A stretch of DNA of 64,000 bases from JAJDUF01 sp965214295 (GTDB lineage Bacteria; Chloroflexota; UBA11872; UBA12225; JAJDUF01). The notes beneath the pieces are model-generated. The model searched no databases and had not been told where the DNA came from. It saw only the letters and a list, made by a program, of their open reading frames with translations. The number at the start of each line of letters is the position of its first letter. Position 1 is the stretch's first letter. A program made the translations under genes and the position numbers. This document shows, one piece after another, positions 8,143 to 18,569 of this stretch. The DNA is taken from positions 3,906,001 through 3,970,000 of the forward strand of contig OZ243944.1 of NCBI GenBank assembly GCA_965214295.1. The letters run 5' to 3'.

Positions 8143-10593
8143 ATGATGGATGCGCTCGGTCGGCTGTCGGAGATGAGCCGACAGGTGTTGGCGCTGGCGA
8201 AGAAAGAGGCAGCTTTTTTCCAGCACGATCAGATCGGGACCGAGCATATCCTGCTGGCGATGACCGCGGTCCCCGAAGCGCTTGCCACGCGCTTGCTCCG
8301 GCGGCAGGGCATTGATCCGCAGGTCGTCGTGCGAGAGATAGTCTCCAACTTGACGATTGGCCAGGCCGCCGACAGTCAGAACATAGTCCTCTCCATGGCT
8401 GCCCGCCGCACGATTGAAATATCGAGCCGCGAGGCCCAGCGGATGAATGCCGAGTACATCGGCACCGAGCACCTGCTCCTCGGCATCCTGCATGATCGCG
8501 ATAGCCTCGCTACGCGCATCCTGGTCAAGCTCGGCTTGGACATTGCCGCGCTCCATCGCCAGGCGGGTGGCCTTACCGAGCGCGTGCGGACGGGTGGGGG
8601 CACCCGGCGGCGCCAGCGGTCGCGGCGAGAGGGCAAGGCGTCGCTACTGAGCACCTACGGCCGTGACTTGACACAGTTGGCGCGCGTGGGCCGCACGGAC
8701 CCACTGGTCGGAAGGGAGCAGGAGCTCCGGCGGCTGGCACAAGTGCTGCTGCGCCGTACCAAGAATAACCCGGTGCTCGTGGGAGACGCCGGCGTCGGCA
8801 AAACGGCCATTGTCGAAGGGCTGGCCCGCAGCATCACCGCCAAGAAAGCGCCCGCTGCCCTCCATGGGAGGCGGATTGTGCAGCTCGACTTGGCCGGCGC
8901 TGTCGCCGGAACGAAGTATCGGGGCGATTTCGAGGAGCGGCTGAAGGGCCTGCTGGCCGAGATTGTCAAGGCCGGAAACGTCATTGTCTTCATTGACGAG
9001 CTACACATGCTGCTGGGGGCCGGCGGGGCGGTGGGAGCGTTGGATGCGGCCAGCTTGCTCAAGCCGGCCCTCGCGCGTGGCCTGATCCGCTGCATCGGCG
9101 CTACTACTTGGCGCGAATACCGGCGCTACATCGAGAGTAACGGGGCGCTGGCGCGTCGCTTCCAGCCGGTCGAGGTAGTCCCACCGTCAATGGATGAAAC
9201 TGCGGCCATCTTGCGCGGCCTGCGGGAGGTCTACGAGACGTTCCACGGTGTCGTCATCGGCGATGACGCGCTGGTCAGCGCGGCGCAGCTATCCCACCGC
9301 TACATCATGGACCGGGCCTTGCCGGACAAAGCGATTGACGTTGTAGACGAGGCGGCGGCAAAGGCGAAGGTGAAGCGGCTGACCCCGCCGCACGAGCTAC
9401 GCCGCAAGCAGCGGATGCTGGAGCAATTGCAGACCGAGCGCGATATCGCGATTGATTGGCACGAGTACGAGCGGGCGAACCGCCTCGCCCAGGAGGAGCG
9501 CGACCTGCGCTCCCAGATCGAACAACTGCGCGGGGAGTGGCGCCAGGAGGCGCGGTCCAGTGCCACGCCGATTGGCCCGGACGACGTGGCGGAAGTCATT
9601 GCCGGCTGGACCGGTGTGCCAGTGGCCAGTGTCTCACAGGCCGAGGCCGAGCGTCTGCTCCACGCCGAGGAAGCGCTGTCGCAGCAGATCGTCGGGCAGA
9701 ACGACGCGGTCCAGGCCATCGCCCGCTCGCTGCGCCGCGCCGCGGCGCACCTGAGCGACCCCAACCGGCCCATCGGCTCATTCCTCTTGGTCGGGCCCCC
9801 GGGCGTGGGCAAGACCGAGCTGGCGAAGGTGTTGGCACAATATCTGTTCGATTCGGAGGATACGCTCGTCCGCTTGGATATGTCCGAGTTCTCGGAATAC
9901 CACACGACCTCGCGGCTGATCGGTGCCCCGCCGGGCTATGTCGGCTACGACGAAGCGGGGAGATTGACCGAGGCGGTGCGGCGGCGGCCGTATTCGATTG
10001 TCCTGTTCGACGACATTGACAAAGCGCATCCGCTGGTGCTGACGGTGCTGTTGCAGATCCTCGATACCGGCCACCTGACCGACGCTCACGGTACGAAGGT
10101 GAATTTCAAGAACACGGTTGTCTTGCTCACCGCGAACTTCGGCAGTGAGGAGCTTAATCGCAATCCCCTGGGCTTTGGCCCGGGCAGTGAGGGGCCGAGT
10201 GCCGAGGAGCTCCGCCGGAACGCCGAGGCGGCGGTAAAGCGGCGGCTGCCACCTGAGTTCCTCAACCGTCTCGATCAGGTGATCCCCTTCAGTCCGCTGA
10301 CGCGCGGGGCGATGCAGCGCATCGCTGCCATCCAACTGCGGCGCGAGGCGAGTGTGGCGGAGGAAAAGGGCTATACGCTGCGATGGAACGAGGAGGTTAT
10401 CCGGTTCCTCGCGGAGCACGGCTATGGTCCGCTGGACGGGGCGCGACCGTTGCGTGGTCTGCTGCAGAAGTACGTCGAGGATGCGCTCACGCAGGCGGTG
10501 CTCGATGGTGACTTCGTGCCCGGTGACACGATTGAGCTGACCGTCGAGGGCGACGACCTCAAGCTCGTCAAGCAAGAGCTGGTCCCGGCCTAG
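8143..10593 (+). CDS. clpC: ClpC-type AAA+ unfoldase (Clp protease ATP-binding subunit)
   Basis: 816 residues with the class I Clp plan. Two N-terminal Clp-N repeats (about 1-145) include the typical IGTEHILLA and IGTEHLLLG. The first AAA module has Walker A GDAGVGKT (about 213) and Walker B VIVFIDELHMLLGAGG. A coiled middle domain (about 420-475) is followed by the second AAA module with Walker A GPPGVGKTE (about 550). The second Walker B reads LFDDIDKAHP (about 620), so the usual Glu is Asp. An LGF tripeptide at about 682 fits the ClpP-docking loop. No clpP or mcsA/ctsR gene is nearby. The ATG at 8143 follows AGGGAG; an in-frame TTG 24 bases upstream is less likely. Confidence 0.92.
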   Translation: MMDALGRLSEMSRQVLALAKKEAAFFQHDQIGTEHILLAMTAVPEALATRLLRRQGIDPQVVVREIVSNLTIGQAADSQNIVLSMAARRTIEISSREAQRMNAEYIGTEHLLLGILHDRDSLATRILVKLGLDIAALHRQAGGLTERVRTGGGTRRRQRSRREGKASLLSTYGRDLTQLARVGRTDPLVGREQELRRLAQVLLRRTKNNPVLVGDAGVGKTAIVEGLARSITAKKAPAALHGRRIVQLDLAGAVAGTKYRGDFEERLKGLLAEIVKAGNVIVFIDELHMLLGAGGAVGALDAASLLKPALARGLIRCIGATTWREYRRYIESNGALARRFQPVEVVPPSMDETAAILRGLREVYETFHGVVIGDDALVSAAQLSHRYIMDRALPDKAIDVVDEAAAKAKVKRLTPPHELRRKQRMLEQLQTERDIAIDWHEYERANRLAQEERDLRSQIEQLRGEWRQEARSSATPIGPDDVAEVIAGWTGVPVASVSQAEAERLLHAEEALSQQIVGQNDAVQAIARSLRRAAAHLSDPNRPIGSFLLVGPPGVGKTELAKVLAQYLFDSEDTLVRLDMSEFSEYHTTSRLIGAPPGYVGYDEAGRLTEAVRRRPYSIVLFDDIDKAHPLVLTVLLQILDTGHLTDAHGTKVNFKNTVVLLTANFGSEELNRNPLGFGPGSEGPSAEELRRNAEAAVKRRLPPEFLNRLDQVIPFSPLTRGAMQRIAAIQLRREASVAEEKGYTLRWNEEVIRFLAEHGYGPLDGARPLRGLLQKYVEDALTQAVLDGDFVPGDTIELTVEGDDLKLVKQELVPA

Positions 10594-10728
10594 GTCGGTG
10601 GTCAGTAGCTAGTGGCCTGGTGCTGCCGACCCGGTAGGGACATTCCTGGTGGGCGCCCTGGCAGCGGCTACCACGCTGACCTGATGATCGCACGGGCGCT
10701 TGTATCTGAAGGGTGTAAGGAGAGCTAC

Positions 10729-10980
10729 GTGAAGCTGCTGCCGCAGCGCGACGTGGTGCTCTACAGCAAGGCCGACTGCCACCTTTGCCAGGAGGCGAGG
10801 GCGCAGATCGAGCGCGTGCGGCGGCGCGTCGGCTTTCGGTTTCGAGAGGTGGACATCGCGGCGGACCCGGACTTGCTGGCGCGGTACGAGCTGACAGTGC
10901 CCGTAGTGGCGATTGATGGTCGCGAGGCGCTCGTGTCGCGCGTCAGCGCGTTGCGGCTGCTCTGGGCGCTGGTGCAATGA
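10729..10980 (+). CDS. Glutaredoxin-like (DUF836-type) thioredoxin-fold protein
   Basis: 83 residues from a GTG with AAGGAG 6 bases upstream. The redox-active CxxC is in LYSKADCHLCQEA, followed by REVDIAADPDLLARYEL and the cis-Pro segment TVPVVAIDG, as in the glutaredoxin-like DUF836 family. It lies 33 bp before a CcdA-type membrane electron carrier, which suggests that the pair moves thiol electrons across the membrane. It is shorter than standard thioredoxin and lacks a signal peptide, so it should be cytoplasmic. Confidence 0.85.
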   Translation: MKLLPQRDVVLYSKADCHLCQEARAQIERVRRRVGFRFREVDIAADPDLLARYELTVPVVAIDGREALVSRVSALRLLWALVQ

Positions 10981-11013
10981 GACGTCCGCCGCTCCACCCG
11001 GGCGAGTAAGCCT

Positions 11014-11832
11014 ATGGATCCGGTGAACCTGTCACTGATCGTGGCGTTCGGAGCGGGGGCGCTTTCCTTTGCGTCGCCCTGTGTGCTGCCGCTCGTGCCG
11101 GCCTACGTCGGGCATCTGACGGGGCGGTCGCTCGGGAAGGAGCCGGATTCCGGGCCGCGGAGCGCGACGCTGGCCCATGCGCTGGCGTTCGTGCTGGGTT
11201 TCTCGGCCATCTTTATCGTGCTGGGAGCGTCGGTCGGACTGGTCGGCTTCATCGTTCGCGATCAGCTCCCCTGGCTGCGTTGGGTTGGTGGTGCCATCCT
11301 GGTCGTGATGGGCCTCCACGTAGCCGGTGTGCTGCGTATCCCCGCGCTGTATCGTGAGCTGCGGCTCTCGTTCCGGCCGAGCAGACGGTGGGGGTCGCTA
11401 GGCCAAGCTCCGGCCTTCGCATATCTGACCGGGGGCAAGGGAGCTTATCCCCGGCCAGGCACCCAGAGCGCAGCATCGCCGGAGCTTGGCCTGGCGAGTG
11501 TGGCCGCGTCCTTCCTGGTCGGCGGCATCTTTGGCGCCGGGTGGACGCCGTGTATCGGGCCGATTCTCGGCGCTATCCTGCTCTACGCCTCGACCACTCA
11601 GACGGCGTGGATGGGCGCATTGCTGCTGACTGCCTACTCGCTGGGCCTCGGCGTGCCGTTCCTCATCACAGCGTTTGCGCTCGATAGCGCGATGGGCTTC
11701 TTGCGCCGCCTCAATCGGCAGGGGCAAGTGGTGGAGTGGAGCAGCGGCGCCTTACTCGTCGGGATGGGGTTTGTCGTGATGTTCAACCTCATCGGGCGCC
11801 TCGCGTCCCTCTTCCCCACGTGGATTGTCTAG
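11014..11832 (+). CDS. ccdA: CcdA/DsbD-type cytochrome c biogenesis thiol transporter
   Basis: 272 residues with about six membrane helices. The conserved cysteines are both present: FASPCVLPLVPAYVGHLTG near the N-terminus and FGAGWTPCIGPILGA in the second half. These are the redox pair that passes electrons from cytoplasmic thioredoxin to extracytoplasmic thiols. A hydrophilic loop of about 45 residues (roughly 110-160) between the two halves is longer than usual. It directly follows the glutaredoxin-like gene. The gene symbol follows family resemblance only. Confidence 0.88.
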   Translation: MDPVNLSLIVAFGAGALSFASPCVLPLVPAYVGHLTGRSLGKEPDSGPRSATLAHALAFVLGFSAIFIVLGASVGLVGFIVRDQLPWLRWVGGAILVVMGLHVAGVLRIPALYRELRLSFRPSRRWGSLGQAPAFAYLTGGKGAYPRPGTQSAASPELGLASVAASFLVGGIFGAGWTPCIGPILGAILLYASTTQTAWMGALLLTAYSLGLGVPFLITAFALDSAMGFLRRLNRQGQVVEWSSGALLVGMGFVVMFNLIGRLASLFPTWIV

Positions 11833-11956
11833 GAGCTGCGCGGCGCGGCGAATTGTGCCCCTGCACAAGAAACCTATCCCTGTCAGCCGGCCCTCTCTAC
11901 TGGTGGAGAAGGGGAGTCCGGTGCAACCGGACGGGGTGAGGCAGACGGACTCGTTG

Positions 11957-12151
11957 CTACTCCCAGGGCATGAGGGAGCGGCGGATGGCTGCCGCAATCT
12001 CCTCGACCGGCTCCCCCCGCGCCAGCGCATTCTCCAATTTCTCCACGCCGCCACCGAGTAGATGATCCGCGGCCTGTTCCCAGGAAATGTTGAAGACGTC
12101 GGCGTGGAGTTGGATTACTTCTTCCGATCCGAGGGTGGTTAGTGATTCCAA
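11957..12151 (-). CDS. Small unidentified protein, 64 residues
   Basis: TTG start at 12151, because TGA lies in frame three codons upstream; no ATG or GTG is available. The product (MESLTTLGSEEVIQLHADVF..., ending RRSLMPWE) is acidic and helix-rich with no membrane segment. It begins 11 bases after the stop of the neighbouring 73-residue ORF, which suggests translational coupling. No family recognised. It could also be non-coding. Confidence 0.4.
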   Translation of the reverse strand: MESLTTLGSEEVIQLHADVFNISWEQAADHLLGGGVEKLENALARGEPVEEIAAAIRRSLMPWE

Positions 12152-12162
12152 AGACGCTCAAA

Positions 12163-12384
12163 TCACTGCTTAATGGGAGCGGTAAGCGGCTGCATAGGTG
12201 CGGATGGTACTGCTTGCCGTTTCTGGTCGGCGGCAGTGGGCATCTCGCCACGATCGTAAGCGGCCAAGATGTCCAGCGCTTCCCGGTCTTCAGCGACGAT
12301 CCGACGGGAGAGCGCGGCGATTTCCGGGCGCACATTCGCCTTTTCTACTACCGGCTGTTGCTTGGCGTGCCGAATTCCGGCCAT
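12163..12384 (-). CDS. Small unidentified protein, 73 residues
   Basis: ATG at 12384 is preceded by GGGAAGG. The product has a helical centre (EIAALSRRIVAEDREALDIL) and a Pro-rich tail ending TAPIKQ. It has no signal or membrane segment. The pair with the 64-residue ORF immediately downstream has the size and spacing of a small two-gene module, but neither chain resembles a toxin I know. Confidence 0.45.
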   Translation of the reverse strand: MAGIRHAKQQPVVEKANVRPEIAALSRRIVAEDREALDILAAYDRGEMPTAADQKRQAVPSAPMQPLTAPIKQ

Positions 12385-12493
12385 TGGACCTTCCCAGGCT
12401 TAGGGTGCCATAACGTCAGTGTAGCATGTAGCAGTTATGAGCCGGGGGTGAGGCACCGGGGAGTGAGGCGCAACTTCCCTCCCCCTGGGCCGA

Positions 12494-12616
12494 GGGCCTT
12501 TCCAAAGTTGTCCCCAAACCTATCATCCCCCAAACCTGTCATTCTGAGCGGATCGAAGAATCTCAGCCACGGCGGAGAGACCCTTCGCTCCGCTCAGGAT
12601 GACAATGGACAGGGCC
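12494..12616. repeat. Dispersed inverted-end repeat, copy 2 (123 bp)
   Basis: Begins GGGCCTTTCCA and ends TGGACAGGGCC, with the core CTGTCATTCTGAGCGGATCG. An internal stretch CCCCAAACCT is partly duplicated. It lies between divergently transcribed genes (the 73-residue ORF and the amidohydrolase). Confidence 0.8.
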
Positions 12617-12699
12617 TGCCCTGAGCCGGCTGGCCCTGTCGGCTACAGGCGGAATGCGGTACTATCCGGCTTGATATCGCAGGGGAAGGGAGCGCGTTC

Positions 12700-14019
12700 A
12701 TGCCCTCCGCAGGTTGTCCGACACGCATCATGCGCGCCGCGCGGCTGCTCGACGGGAGTGGGGCGCCGCCGGTCAACGACGGGGTGGTCGTCATCGAAGG
12801 AGAACGGATTGGCTGGGCCGGGCCTGCCGCTGCGGTGCCCGAGGTATACCGGCAAGTTGTGGCGGGAGCAGCAGCGCCGCCCGGCATCGAACTGGTCTCC
12901 TACGCCGACGGCACGGTGCTCCCCGGTCTGATTGATACCCACACTCACTTCTCGCTGCCGGCCGATGGCCGGCCCTACGAGCCGGTCATGGCTGAACCCG
13001 ATGGGCTGCACCTCCTCTATGGGGTACGCAACGCGCGGCTCCACTTGGAGGGCGGTGTGACGACGGCCCGGGACCTCGGCGCCCGGCGGCGGGTGGCCTT
13101 CGATCTGCGGGCCGGTCAGCAGCAGGGCTTCTTCCCGGCGCCGCGTCTGCTCGTAGCCGGTCGCTCCATCGCCTGCACCGGCGGTCACTTCTGGTTCTGC
13201 GGCGAGGAAGCGGACGGCCCGGATGCCGTGCGGCGCTCGGTGCGCCGCCTGGTTCACGAGGGCGCCGATGTCATCAAGGTGATGACCACCGGGGGCGGGA
13301 CGGCTGGCACGCTGCCGGAGCATGCCTCATACAGCACCGTAGAGCTACAGGCACTCGTAGACGAAGCCCATAACCTCGGTCGCTTGGTCGTGGCCCACTG
13401 CCGCGGGCTTGAGGGGATGAAGCGGGCTGTCACTGCGGGCGTTGACGTGATGGAGCACTTGCAGTTTCTGTGCCCCGGGAACGGTGGTCAGCCACCGCAG
13501 GCGGCCTTCGATCAACAGGTGGCGGACTTGCTCGGCGAATCCGATGTGTTCCTGAGTCCGACCATCCAAGCCCTCGGCTATAACATTGTCTGCCGGCTAC
13601 GAGCGCGCCGCGACGCGGAGGGGCCGGAGGCGCTCGCGGGCGCGGAGCGGCAAGAACTGGCTGAGGTCGAAGCGCGGGTGCAGGCGCACTTCGACATCCT
13701 CCGCCAGCTGCTTGACCTGGGTTTGGCCGACCGGTTTATCGCCGGGTCGGACTCGGGGCCGGGAACCGTCTCCTTTGGCAACTTGCAGTTGGATTTGGAA
13801 GCCCTGGTGCTGGCCGGTCTCAGCCCGTTGCAAACTATCGCGGCCGCCACTTCGGTTGCCGCGCGCGCCGTCGGCCTGGCCCATGAGATCGGTCGCCTGG
13901 AGCCTGGTCTGGCCGCCGACATCCTCGTCGTGGATGGAGACCCAACTGCCGACATTACGGCCTTGCGTCAAGTGCGAGCGGTGTACCAGGGCGGACGGCT
14001 CGTGCATAAGCGGTGCTAA
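12700..14019 (+). CDS. Imidazolonepropionase-like amidohydrolase
   Basis: 439 residues. The metal-binding HxH is in LPGLIDTHTHFSLP (about 85), a Lys-containing segment VIKVMTTGGGTAGT precedes VVAHCRGLEGMKRAV and MEHLQFL, and the catalytic Asp is in FIAGSDSGPG. The C-terminal beta-sandwich ends with the usual GRLEPGLAADILVVDGDPTADI. Members of this branch (COG1228) hydrolyse cyclic amides, dipeptides or organophosphate-like compounds. It stands alone on the plus strand between repeat copy 2 and the convergent phoU gene. Substrate unknown. Confidence 0.88.
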   Translation: MPSAGCPTRIMRAARLLDGSGAPPVNDGVVVIEGERIGWAGPAAAVPEVYRQVVAGAAAPPGIELVSYADGTVLPGLIDTHTHFSLPADGRPYEPVMAEPDGLHLLYGVRNARLHLEGGVTTARDLGARRRVAFDLRAGQQQGFFPAPRLLVAGRSIACTGGHFWFCGEEADGPDAVRRSVRRLVHEGADVIKVMTTGGGTAGTLPEHASYSTVELQALVDEAHNLGRLVVAHCRGLEGMKRAVTAGVDVMEHLQFLCPGNGGQPPQAAFDQQVADLLGESDVFLSPTIQALGYNIVCRLRARRDAEGPEALAGAERQELAEVEARVQAHFDILRQLLDLGLADRFIAGSDSGPGTVSFGNLQLDLEALVLAGLSPLQTIAAATSVAARAVGLAHEIGRLEPGLAADILVVDGDPTADITALRQVRAVYQGGRLVHKRC

Positions 14020-14076
14020 TGCTATCCGGCGCCGTGAGGAACGGTGCGTTTAGCCATTGGTCGCGAGGCCAGTGCC

Positions 14077-14784
14077 TCAGGCGTTGCGTTCGTCGTCGCG
14101 CTTGCCGATGTGCCGGATGTCGCTGCCCTTGACGAGGAAGACGACTTGCTCCGCGAGGTTGGTTGCGTGGTCGGCAATGCGTTCGAGCGTCTTGTTCACC
14201 GACTGCACGCGCGTACCGGCCTCGATGAGGCCGGGGTTTTCGCGCATCAGCGGCAGGAGGTCATCGTAGACACAGTCGTAGAGGTCGTCTACCTCTTCAT
14301 CCCGGGCGACGACTTGCTCCGCCTTGGCCACGTCGCGGGTGACAAAGGCATCAATCGCATCCCGCACCATCTCCTGGGCAATGCTCGCCATCTGGGGAAT
14401 GTCCACGTAGGGCTTCGGTTGGGGCAGGGCGCTCAAGTTGATGGCGCGCTTGCAGATGGTGACGGCGAGGTCCCCGATCCGCTCCAGGTCGGGGACCATC
14501 TTCAGGGCAAAGGTGATGAACCGCAGGTCGGAGGCCACCGGTTGCCGCCGGGCCAGGATGTGGATGCACAACTCGTCAATCTCTAGCTCGGCACTGTTGA
14601 CCTTGTAGTCGTTTTCGATGGTCGCTCTGGCCAGTTGAACATCATGCTCGACGAGTGACCGAACCGCATCCGCGATCATCTGCTCAACCTGACCGGCCAT
14701 GAGCAGTAGCCGATGCCGTAGCTCGCGCAGCTCGCGCTCGTATTCGCGGTCGGTATGCTCCCGTACTGCCGTGGCAGTTGCCAT
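14077..14784 (-). CDS. phoU: Phosphate signalling protein PhoU
   Basis: 235 residues, all-helical, with two PhoU repeats. The metal-binding signatures are seen in VNSAELEIDELCIHILARRQPVASDLRFI (acidic EXXXDXXXX type) and VVARDEEVDDLYDCVYDDLL. PhoU links the Pst transporter to the PhoR kinase and represses the phosphate response when phosphate is plentiful. It is the last gene of the pst cluster, 34 bp behind pstB. Confidence 0.95.
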   Translation of the reverse strand: MATATAVREHTDREYERELRELRHRLLLMAGQVEQMIADAVRSLVEHDVQLARATIENDYKVNSAELEIDELCIHILARRQPVASDLRFITFALKMVPDLERIGDLAVTICKRAINLSALPQPKPYVDIPQMASIAQEMVRDAIDAFVTRDVAKAEQVVARDEEVDDLYDCVYDDLLPLMRENPGLIEAGTRVQSVNKTLERIADHATNLAEQVVFLVKGSDIRHIGKRDDERNA

Positions 14785-14818
14785 ATCCTCCCTGCCTTTC
14801 CTCTGTCTGGGGGACAGG

Positions 14819-15649
14819 TCAGCCGAATTTGCCGGTGATGTAGTCCTCGGTGCGGTCGTCCGTTGGCGCCGTGAAGAGCTGATTCGTCGGTCCGTACTCG
14901 ATCAGATCGCCGAGCAGGAAGAAGGCCGTCCGGTCGGAGACGCGCGCGGCCTGCTGCATGTTGTGGGTCACGATGACGACTGTGTACTCCTCGCGCAACG
15001 CATGAATAAGGTCCTCGATCCGTGCAGTAGCAATCGGATCAAGCGCCGAGCACGGCTCATCCATGAGGAGCACGTCCGGGTTCACCGCCAACGAGCGGGC
15101 AATGCAGAGGCGCTGCTGCTGCCCACCGGAGAGGCTCCCACCGGGTTTATCGAGTTGGTCCTGCACTTCGTCCCAGAGCGCCGCCTGCTTCAGGGCCCGT
15201 TCGGCAACGTCACTAGCATCGCCGCGGCGCAACGTGTGGGTGAGACGCAGGCCGGCCAGCACGTTGTCACGGACGGACATGGTGGGGAAGGGGTTCGGCT
15301 TCTGGAAGACCATCCCGATATGGCGTCGCACGCGCACCGGGTCTACCTGCGGTCCGTAGATGTCCTCTCCATCGAGGAGTACCTCGCCGCGCGCCCGGGC
15401 GCTGGGCACAAGCTCGTGCATGCGGTTGAGGCAGCGGATATAGGTGGACTTCCCGCAGCCCGAGGGGCCGATTATGGCCGTGACTTGGCGCTCCGGTATC
15501 TCCATCGAAACCGAGTGGATAACCTCCTGATTGCCGTACCAGGCAGAGAGGCTCTTCACGGCGAACTTCACTCCCGATGCGCCATTAGCGGAAGTGAGGC
15601 TACCGCTCGCCGGCTGCGGTCGTGGTGGTGCTGGGTGTGTTGTTGCCAC
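14819..15649 (-). CDS. pstB: Phosphate ABC transporter ATP-binding protein PstB
   Basis: 276 residues with a disordered N-terminus of about 25. Walker A is GPSGCGKSTYIRCLNRMHEL, the Q-loop is FQKPNPFPTMSVRDNV, the ABC signature is LSGGQQQRLCIARSLA and Walker B is VLLMDEPCSALDP. NPFP and the RCLNRMHEL stretch are typical of PstB. It supplies energy to the PstA-PstC channel. It lies 18 bp behind pstA. Confidence 0.97.
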   Translation of the reverse strand: MATTHPAPPRPQPASGSLTSANGASGVKFAVKSLSAWYGNQEVIHSVSMEIPERQVTAIIGPSGCGKSTYIRCLNRMHELVPSARARGEVLLDGEDIYGPQVDPVRVRRHIGMVFQKPNPFPTMSVRDNVLAGLRLTHTLRRGDASDVAERALKQAALWDEVQDQLDKPGGSLSGGQQQRLCIARSLAVNPDVLLMDEPCSALDPIATARIEDLIHALREEYTVVIVTHNMQQAARVSDRTAFFLLGDLIEYGPTNQLFTAPTDDRTEDYITGKFG

Positions 15650-15667
15650 GTGGAAACCTCGTTGGGC

Positions 15668-16528
15668 TTAGTAGATGCGCCGCTGCAAGCGGTTGCGAAG
15701 GTAGATGGCCAGCGCGTTCAACAGGAGCAACGTCACCAGCAAGACCATAATACCGGCCGCCGCGTCGGCGATAAAGCCGTGCTGTGGCCGGGAGACCCAG
15801 TTGAAGATCTGAATGGGTAGCACGGTGAAGGGCGAGTCTAGCCCGGTCGGCAGGAAGGCGATATAGGTCAGCGCCCCCATCATAATCAGTGGCGCCGTTT
15901 CGCCAATCGCCCGCGACATTGCCAGGATCGAGCCGGTCAGGATACCGGGGAAAGCCATGGGCAGAACTACCTGCCAGATGGTCTGCCAGCGTGATGCGCC
16001 CAACGCCAGCGCCCCCTCGCGCAAGGAGAAGGGGACGGTACGCAGTGCCTCGCGCGAGGCGATGATGATGATAGGGAGGATCAAGAGCGCCATCGTACAG
16101 GCGCCGGCGATGACGCTACGCCCCATGCCGGAGGCGCGCACAAACAGCTCCAGGCCCAACAGTCCGTAGATGATCGAGGGTACCCCGGCCAGGTTGGCGA
16201 TGTTGACCTCGATGATTTGGGCCAGCCAGCTGTCGGTGCCGTACTCTTCGAGATAGATGGCTGCGCCTACCCCCAGGGGCAGCGCGATGATGCCTGTCAG
16301 CCCGATGACGTACACGCTTCCTACGAGCGCGGGCAGGATGCCGGCAAGCTCCGGCTTGCGCGATGGATAGCTGGTCAGGAAGTCCCAGCCGATACGCTCC
16401 GCGCCGTCAACGACAACGTTGCCGATCAGGACGAGGAGGACGAGTAGGGGAATGGCGATGGCCCCTAGGCAGAGGCTCACGAAGATGTGCTCGCGCGTCT
16501 TGCTGAGGGGGCGCTTGGTTTGCTGCAT
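15668..16528 (-). CDS. pstA: Phosphate ABC transporter permease PstA
   Basis: 286 residues with six membrane helices and the cytoplasmic coupling loop EALRTVPFSLREGALALGASRWQTIW. The family segment YLEEYGTDSWLAQIIEVNIANLAGVPSIIYG is characteristic of PstA. It forms the inner-membrane channel with PstC. One base separates it from the pstC stop, so translation is probably coupled. Confidence 0.96.
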   Translation of the reverse strand: MQQTKRPLSKTREHIFVSLCLGAIAIPLLVLLVLIGNVVVDGAERIGWDFLTSYPSRKPELAGILPALVGSVYVIGLTGIIALPLGVGAAIYLEEYGTDSWLAQIIEVNIANLAGVPSIIYGLLGLELFVRASGMGRSVIAGACTMALLILPIIIIASREALRTVPFSLREGALALGASRWQTIWQVVLPMAFPGILTGSILAMSRAIGETAPLIMMGALTYIAFLPTGLDSPFTVLPIQIFNWVSRPQHGFIADAAAGIMVLLVTLLLLNALAIYLRNRLQRRIY

Positions 16529-16529
16529 T

Positions 16530-17474
16530 TCAGAGTATCCTGCGCGCCCGTCGGGCGAGCCGCTGACTGAAGATGTTCATCGTGAAGGTCATTACGAAGA
16601 GCATGGCGCCGACGACAAAGATGGTGGAGAACTCCAGTGTCCCGTGCGGGGTGTCACCCAAGCTCACTTGCACGATATAGGCGGTCATGGTCTCGACGGC
16701 AAGCCGCGGATCGAAGGTGAGCCGCGGTTGCTGGCCCGCTGCGATGGTCACGATCATCGTCTCGCCAATGGCCCGTGAGGTGGCCAGCGTCACCGCTGCC
16801 GCGATGCCGGAGCGCGCCGTGGGGAGGACGACTTGGAAGATGGCTGGGAGCTTCTGTGCGCCGAGGGCGTAGGCACCCTCACGCAGGCTAATCGGTACGG
16901 CGTACAGGGCATCCTCACTGAGCGAGGAGATCATTGGGATAATCATGATCCCCATGACGATGCCGGGGCTGAGGGCGTTGAACCCGGCCAAGCCGGGGAT
17001 GAAGCTCTGGAGCAGCGGGGTAACGAAGATCAGCGCGAAGAAGCCGTAGACAATCGTGGGGATGCCGGCCAGGACTTCCAGCGCCGGTTTGACGACTCGC
17101 CGCACGCGCTCGGCGGCGAACTCGCTGAGGTAGATCGCAGCCAGCAGCCCAAAGGGGAGTGCCACCACAATCGCGATGGCCGAGGTAAGCACTGTGCCCG
17201 AGATCAGGGGCCAAATACCGAAGTGCTTGTCTAGGAAGAGCGGAGTCCACTGGGTATCCAGGAAGAACTGGGCGAACGTCACAATGCGGAAGAAGCCGAT
17301 GGTCTCGAAAATGAGGACGGCAACGATCCCCGCGGTGGTGAGGATCGAGACAAATCCGCAGGCACGTAGTACCAGCTCGATGAGATGCTCACCAGGCGAC
17401 TTGCGGCCGTGCAGTCGCTTCTGCACGGCCTTCCGCCGCCTGGCTCTGTCCTGGGCTGCGACGATGCTTCCCAT
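16530..17474 (-). CDS. pstC: Phosphate ABC transporter permease PstC
   Basis: 314 residues, six membrane helices after a basic N-terminus of about 30 residues. The coupling loop DALYAVPISLREGAYALGAQ and the segment GIPTIVYGFFALIFVTPLLQ mark PstC. Arg and Glu residues of the transport path are in the loop after LAAIYLSEFAAERVRR. It follows pstS by 20 bp. Confidence 0.96.
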   Translation of the reverse strand: MGSIVAAQDRARRRKAVQKRLHGRKSPGEHLIELVLRACGFVSILTTAGIVAVLIFETIGFFRIVTFAQFFLDTQWTPLFLDKHFGIWPLISGTVLTSAIAIVVALPFGLLAAIYLSEFAAERVRRVVKPALEVLAGIPTIVYGFFALIFVTPLLQSFIPGLAGFNALSPGIVMGIMIIPMISSLSEDALYAVPISLREGAYALGAQKLPAIFQVVLPTARSGIAAAVTLATSRAIGETMIVTIAAGQQPRLTFDPRLAVETMTAYIVQVSLGDTPHGTLEFSTIFVVGAMLFVMTFTMNIFSQRLARRARRIL

Positions 17475-17494
17475 GTCAATGCAATGCTGCTGCG

Positions 17495-18520
<1,026 letters not shown>

Positions 18521-18569
18521 CTCATGTCCTCCGTCCGTATTGGGTTGGATCCACTTCCTTCAGTGAATG

